Origin: Bacillus sp. A301a_S52
Lineage (GTDB): Bacteria; Bacillota; Bacilli; Bacillales; Salisediminibacteriaceae
Assembly: GCA_024701455.1 (NCBI GenBank)
Contig: JABXYP010000001.1
Span: forward strand, 3,972,001 to 4,036,000
Reading direction: 5' to 3'
DNA: 64,000 nt
A program made the position numbers and the translations under genes. Positions 56,860 to 64,000 of this stretch are shown here, piece after piece (the stretch's first letter is position 1; every line of letters begins with the position of its first letter). Below the pieces are notes generated by a model. The model did no database searches. It saw only the letters and a program-made list of their open reading frames with translations, and was not told the DNA's origin.

Positions 56860-57822
56860 TCACCCCATCCACACTTTAATAATCGCCGTCACTACGATGT
56901 TAAGAAGCGCCAAAGGTATAAGTACTTTCCAACCAAAGTTCATGAGTTGATCTACTCGAGCCCTTGGCAACGTAGCTGTAAGCCAGAACCAGATGAACAT
57001 AACGGCACATACTTTAAGTAAAAACCATACGATACCTGGCAAAAATGCCGGGCCAAGCCAGCCTCCGAGAAATAAAGTGGTCGCAAGTCCTGCTATCGCA
57101 ATGGCATAGGTATATTCTGCTAGCATAAACATAGCAAATCGAAAACCAGAGTATTCAGTAAAATAACCGGCCACGAGTTCCGATTCCGCTTCAGGTAAAT
57201 CAAAAGGTGAACGATTCAATTCTGCAATAGAGGAAATCATGTAAACAATGAAAGCAAGAAATTGCGGTACAATAAACCACATTCCCATTTCTGCCTGATA
57301 ATTGACGATATCCGTCATATTCAGTGATCCAACGAGAATGATGATACCGACAATGGAGAGTATAAGAGGTAATTCATAGCTGACCATCTGGGCGACCCCT
57401 CGAATTGAACCGAGTAGGGCATACTTGTTGTTAGAACTCCATCCTCCCATTAAGACACCAAGCATTGTGATGGATGATACACCGAGAAAATATAACACAC
57501 CAATATTGATATCTGCTCCACCTATTGAACTGCTGTATACGAGTACAGCCATCACTGAGAATGCTGGTGCAAAAGCTAAAACAGGGGCTAAAACAAAGAT
57601 TTTTTTGTCTGCTTTAGCAGGTATAATATCTTCTTTTAGCAATAATTTAACAACGTCTGCAATCGTTTGTGCTGTCCCCCATGGTCCATGACGATTTGGA
57701 CCAGGTCTTAGTTGAATGTAGCCGATGACTTTTCGTTCAGCTAATATGGCAAAAGTCACGCCACCTAATAAGACAATCAAAACGGCAACAGCATATAAAA
57801 ACATCAGTAAATAATCCATCAA
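56860..57822 (-). CDS. nuoH: NADH-quinone oxidoreductase subunit H
   Basis: A 320-residue membrane subunit next to the quinone site. ERKVIGYIQLRPGPNRHGPW and ELNRSPFDLPEAESELVAGY are the conserved quinone-chamber loops, and TEYSGFRFAMFMLAEY follows. Its start overlaps the nuoD stop by 4 bases. Confidence 0.96.
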   Translation of the reverse strand: MMDYLLMFLYAVAVLIVLLGGVTFAILAERKVIGYIQLRPGPNRHGPWGTAQTIADVVKLLLKEDIIPAKADKKIFVLAPVLAFAPAFSVMAVLVYSSSIGGADINIGVLYFLGVSSITMLGVLMGGWSSNNKYALLGSIRGVAQMVSYELPLILSIVGIIILVGSLNMTDIVNYQAEMGMWFIVPQFLAFIVYMISSIAELNRSPFDLPEAESELVAGYFTEYSGFRFAMFMLAEYTYAIAIAGLATTLFLGGWLGPAFLPGIVWFLLKVCAVMFIWFWLTATLPRARVDQLMNFGWKVLIPLALLNIVVTAIIKVWMG

Positions 57823-58931
57823 GCATCAACCTCTCCAAGCACCACATCGAGGCTCCCGAAAATGGCAACTAAATTTTGGATCGACTCCCCTACTAACAGC
57901 GCTTGTAAAATAGAGACATTTACAAAGGAGGGACGACGAAGTTTAATGCGGTAGGGTTTATTTTTGCCATTACTAATGGCATAGACACCAATCTCCCCTT
58001 TAGAAGCTTCTGCCCGTTTATACACTTCACCAGCCGGTGGCTTAATCATCATAATTCGCTTTCCTTTTTTTGTGATAATATCTCCGTCAGGAATTTGGTC
58101 ACAGGCCTGTTCAATGATTTTCAAGGATTGAAACATCTCACCAATACGGACTTTATATCTTGCATAAACATCCCCCTCCTCTTCCGTCACAACATCAAAA
58201 TCAAAACGGTCATACAGAGAGTAGGGCTCTGTTTTTCTTATATCAATATCAATTCCGCTTCCCCTCGCTATCGGTCCTGATAAGCCCCAATTTATTACCT
58301 CTTCTTTTGACAATCTTCCGACACCAATCGTTCGTGCTTGAAAGATTTCATTTCCTGTCACGAGCGTATCAAATGTTTGAATATTCTCGTACAGCTCCTT
58401 CACCGTTTCTTGAACTTTCTCAATCCAGCCCTCTGGGGCATCCCATTTAACACCGCCGATACGGTGGTAATTAAATGTCATTCTTGCTCCGCTAATTTCA
58501 TTTAATCGGTCCAGTATCGTCTCTCTATCTCTGAAAGCGTAAAGGAAAGGACTCATGGCTCCTATATCTAACAAATACGTTCCCCACCAAACAAGATGAC
58601 TAGCAATGCGATTTAATTCCATCGTAATAACACGTAAATATTCTGCTCGCTCTGGAATATCCCACTCTAATAATTCTTCAATAGCGGCACAGTAAATATA
58701 ATTATTCGTCATAGCATTTAAGTAATCGAGGCGATCAGTATAAGGAATAAATTGTGAGTACAAAAAGCCTTCAGCTAATTTTTCTGAACCTCGATGAAGA
58801 TATCCCATAATGGGTACGGCTTCTACAATTGTTTCCCCATCCACTTTCAGTTGTAGACGAAAAACGCCATGCGTACTTGGGTGCTGCGGTCCCATATTGA
58901 GTGTCATCGTTTCTGTTTTTAATTCTGCCAT
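57819..58931 (-). CDS. nuoD: NADH-quinone oxidoreductase subunit D
   Basis: A 370-residue subunit, similar to [NiFe]-hydrogenase large subunits. NMGPQHPSTHGVFRL has the quinone-site His, followed by GYLHRGSEKLAEG, DRLDYL and the C-terminal SLDVVLGEVD with the last Asp. NuoC is a separate gene, as is usual in Bacilli. Confidence 0.96.
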   Translation of the reverse strand: MAELKTETMTLNMGPQHPSTHGVFRLQLKVDGETIVEAVPIMGYLHRGSEKLAEGFLYSQFIPYTDRLDYLNAMTNNYIYCAAIEELLEWDIPERAEYLRVITMELNRIASHLVWWGTYLLDIGAMSPFLYAFRDRETILDRLNEISGARMTFNYHRIGGVKWDAPEGWIEKVQETVKELYENIQTFDTLVTGNEIFQARTIGVGRLSKEEVINWGLSGPIARGSGIDIDIRKTEPYSLYDRFDFDVVTEEEGDVYARYKVRIGEMFQSLKIIEQACDQIPDGDIITKKGKRIMMIKPPAGEVYKRAEASKGEIGVYAISNGKNKPYRIKLRRPSFVNVSILQALLVGESIQNLVAIFGSLDVVLGEVDA

Positions 58932-58943
58932 TATGTCACCCCC

Positions 58944-59423
58944 TTAATCTAAGCCAAGTGCTTTTTTATCTGTGACGTAATCTTTACGAAGTGGATGACC
59001 TTCCCATTCGTCATCAAGTAATATACGTTTTAAGCGCCAATGGCCTGGAAAGTCGATGCCTAGTAGATCATATGTCTCTCTTTCCATGTAATCGGCTGAT
59101 TTCCAAACGGGCTCTGCTGAGTGCACTGTTGGCTTTTCTTTGGACGCAATTACTTTTAAATATAAATAATGATCATGCATTGTGGAATAAAGGTTGTATA
59201 TTACTTCCATATGTTCGTCATAGTCAACGCCTGTGACACATGAAAGAAAGTCAAACTGTAGAGCCTTGTCATCTCGAAGGAAACGGCCCGTTTGTTCATG
59301 CCAATGGTCACTAGAGATAGTTACCATTGGCTTCTCAAAATTAAGCTTCCCGTCTTTTATGGCATCTGGGCCGAGTTGCGCTTGTAGTTTGTTCAGAACA
59401 AGATCCAGCACATCCTGACTCAT
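58944..59423 (-). CDS. nuoC: NADH-quinone oxidoreductase subunit C
   Basis: A 159-residue subunit of the 30-kDa family: [40 protein letters not shown] and [20 protein letters not shown], the family signature. Overlaps nuoB by 4 bases. Confidence 0.95.
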   Translation of the reverse strand: MSQDVLDLVLNKLQAQLGPDAIKDGKLNFEKPMVTISSDHWHEQTGRFLRDDKALQFDFLSCVTGVDYDEHMEVIYNLYSTMHDHYLYLKVIASKEKPTVHSAEPVWKSADYMERETYDLLGIDFPGHWRLKRILLDDEWEGHPLRKDYVTDKKALGLD

Positions 59424-59947
59424 GTGTTTGACACCCTCTCTCCCTTTGCTTCCAATCGAATTTTTTCTCTGAGCTTTTCAATCCCATCTAACAGTGCCGG
59501 TGGTGTTGGTGGACAACCAGATACATACACATCTACCGGTACGATCTTATCAACGCCATTTAAAACACTATAAGCCTCCTTGTAAGGACCACCACAGGTT
59601 GCACAGGACCCCATCGAAATAACCCATTTTGGCTCTGGCATTTGATCATAGAGTGTTCTTAAAATAGGCGCCATCTTCCCTGTCACAGTTCCCGCTACAA
59701 TCATGACGTCAGCATGTCTTGGCGAAGCTCTAAAGATAACCCCAAACCGATCAAAATCATAACGTGATCCGCCTGTTCCCATCATTTCAATGGCACAACA
59801 AGCAAGCCCGAAACTCAATGGCCAAAATGACCTCGTCCGGGACCACGCCTTTAATTGATCCACTTTAGTAAAGAAAACACTTTTTTTCACATCCTCCATC
59901 ATACGCGGATCGTACTTCTCTGAATCCTGAAATCCCCTCAACTCCAT
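59420..59947 (-). CDS. nuoB: NADH-quinone oxidoreductase subunit B
   Basis: Carries the terminal N2 4Fe-4S cluster: the Cys pair in [26 protein letters not shown] and [15 protein letters not shown]. The frame is open to a TTG at 59968, but the ATG at 59947, preceded by AAGGTG, is a better start (175 residues) and keeps the usual overlap with nuoA. Confidence 0.95.
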   Translation of the reverse strand: MELRGFQDSEKYDPRMMEDVKKSVFFTKVDQLKAWSRTRSFWPLSFGLACCAIEMMGTGGSRYDFDRFGVIFRASPRHADVMIVAGTVTGKMAPILRTLYDQMPEPKWVISMGSCATCGGPYKEAYSVLNGVDKIVPVDVYVSGCPPTPPALLDGIEKLREKIRLEAKGERVSNT

Positions 59948-60309
59948 TCTAACACCTTCTTTTTCCAAGAATAGGCAATACCTAACGCTAGAATAACAAT
60001 AAAAACAAGCATCATGTTAAGGCCAACCCAGCCAAGATGCTCAAGAGCAACGGCCCACGGAATTAAGAAAACGGTTTCAACATCAAAAATGATAAACTCT
60101 AGCGCTACAATGTAGTAGGCCACATGATAGCGTACTTGAGCGTCACCTTCTGGTTGAATCCCACTTTCATATGTGGTTATCTTCTCTGCATAAGGATTTT
60201 TTGGCCTTAATAGCCGTCCAAATGTAAGCGAAGCAACAGGAAGCGCCACACCAAGTAACATAAAGATCAGAACGAGAATGTAATTGTCATAATAGGCTTG
60301 AAGCCCCAT
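59938..60309 (-). CDS. nuoA: NADH-quinone oxidoreductase subunit A
   Basis: A 123-residue three-helix subunit: [20 protein letters not shown] and [20 protein letters not shown] are diagnostic. First gene of the nuo operon. The operon has A, B, C, D, H, I, J, K, L, M, N and no nuoE, nuoF or nuoG. Confidence 0.95.
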   Translation of the reverse strand: MGLQAYYDNYILVLIFMLLGVALPVASLTFGRLLRPKNPYAEKITTYESGIQPEGDAQVRYHVAYYIVALEFIIFDVETVFLIPWAVALEHLGWVGLNMMLVFIVILALGIAYSWKKKVLEWS

Positions 60310-60776
60310 ACTTTCACTCCCTTCCTAAAATATAAGATTGTCCATCCATTGCTCACTAAAATTATATCAAAACTGCTAAAAAACTGTCTATATTATTCTG
60401 CATTACCAAGTATACACTGTAACTAACGTTTTTACATGCTTAAACTAACCCTTTTTTATCCATATGAGTTAGGAGGTGTGTCTCATTAAGGTTTTATATC
60501 ATTTGAAATGTTATTTGTTTTTATAATAAGTATCTCCTAATAACAAATAAAATTTAAATATTTGAACAGTTGTTATAGCTAGCCGCCTCTACTGTTTATA
60601 TTAAATTACAAAAGTTTCAACTGAAGAAGCGAATGAGTCGTTTGAAGGAGTAGTGTTTTCCATTTCATTTTTTATGTGTTAGTCTACACAATGACTATAA
60701 CAGCTTTATATTCTTTTTATAACAGAGCTATTCTATACTTATGTTAGGGTTTCGATGTCCATGCTAGTTAATATTA

Positions 60777-60841
60777 GTGAACCTTCAATCAGCGGGAGTT
60801 GAGTTAATCAGGACATTAACGGCCGTTTTATCTGTGATAAA
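60777..60841 (+). repeat. interspersed hairpin repeat, copy 9 (shortened)
   Basis: GTGAACCTTCAATCAGCGGG, AATCAGGACATTAACGG, then TTATCTGTGATAAA; the long inner hairpin is deleted. It lies in the 660-base gap between atpC and nuoA, which otherwise holds only the nuo promoter and the atp terminator. Confidence 0.7.
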
Positions 60842-60883
60842 GATACTTATCTTACCATTTAGGAGAAGCACACACACTTAACT

Positions 60884-60921
60884 TAAAAAAACGAGACGAG
60901 GATAAATATCCTGTCTCGTTT
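60884..60921 (-). terminator. terminator of the atp operon
   Basis: AAACGAGACAGGAT/ATCCTCGTCTCGTTT, a stem of about 9 plus 5 bp, followed by TTTTAAGT on the minus strand. Confidence 0.88.
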
Positions 60922-60972
60922 CTTATCATCCATTAGGAACTACATAAACACCGTTCTATTCGATCTGTTTTA

Positions 60973-61383
<411 letters not shown>

Positions 61384-61490
61384 TCATCCTCCTTATCAAT
61401 GGGACGACTCACCGGGAGTCAGTGAAATGAGTCATTAGCATAGACGAGCTAACCACACTCACATCCTGACTTTTAGGCTGATCGTTTAAT

Positions 61491-62957
<1,467 letters not shown>

Positions 62958-62980
62958 TCATTCTTCGTAATACAAACATT

Positions 62981-63865
<885 letters not shown>

Positions 63866-63912
63866 TCACCACCTTCATTATGAAACTGGACGACAAAATG
63901 ATTGACACCGTG

Positions 63913-64000
63913 TTATTCTTGGAACGTTTTTTTGAAATCGTCAATTGCGTCTCTCATCGCGGCCTCATCGGCAAGTGCCCCTGTATCCTTAATTTGAGAC
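63913..64000 (-). CDS. atpA: ATP synthase alpha subunit, C-terminal end
   Basis: The last ~28 codons (SQIKDTGALADEAAMRDAID, then DFKKTFQE and a TAA at 63913) match the C-terminus of F1 alpha subunits. The rest lies outside the window. It is followed by atpG as in the usual atp gene order. Confidence 0.9.
   Translation of the reverse strand, partial: SQIKDTGALADEAAMRDAIDDFKKTFQE

Overview
The window looks like the chromosome of a low-GC, endospore-forming, motile member of the Bacillaceae. It carries spoIIID, spoIIQ and spoIID, an MreB-like mbl gene, flagellar flhO/flhP, a TPP-riboswitch thiamine-salvage operon, an 11-subunit complex I and the F1 ATP synthase genes in the order known from Bacillus relatives. 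Very acidic secreted proteins and an arabinan-degrading cluster would fit a halo/alkaliphilic plant-litter degrader, but this is inference; no species is claimed.

Layout. (1) 1-6.0 kb: surface-polysaccharide genes on the minus strand (a partial GT2, two GT4 enzymes, a sugar-transfer-type ATP-grasp protein), broken by an IS66 remnant and followed by AT-rich DNA with an IS3 remnant to 7.4 kb. (2) 7.6-16.3 kb: three large secreted cell-wall proteins: an Amidase_3 protein, a subtilisin-like protease and an NlpC/P60 endopeptidase. The first two converge and share a 734-bp almost identical inverted repeat inside their wall-binding repeat arrays. (3) 16.9-38.4 kb: an L-arabinose/arabinan block (araM, a DUF6171-like gene, abfA, araA, araB, araD, an ArsR-type regulator, a second GH51, a large secreted GH43) with AraR-like and CcpA cre-like boxes, then thiY-thiX-thiZ-tenA-ylmB behind a TPP riboswitch, and a cluster of four very small Asn/Asp/Gly-rich lipoproteins; a fifth lies at 16.9 kb. 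(4) 39.0-49.4 kb: conserved core genes fabZ, epuA-like, flhP, flhO, mbl, spoIIID, spoIIQ, spoIID, murA and a ywzB-like DUF1146 gene. (5) 50.1-60.3 kb: nuoA-N without nuoEFG. (6) 61.0-64.0 kb: atpC, atpD, atpG and the end of atpA.

Nearly all genes from 10.9 kb on are on the minus strand; the main exception is the ArsR-type regulator. Two kinds of repeat stand out: the 734-bp inverted repeat, which by homologous recombination could swap the C-terminal halves of amidase and protease, and a family of about 110-220-bp hairpin-rich intergenic repeats. At least nine copies of the latter lie between 19 and 61 kb, all in the same direction, and one sits inside the nuo operon. No CRISPR array, tRNA or rRNA was seen. 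All alignments here were done by eye.
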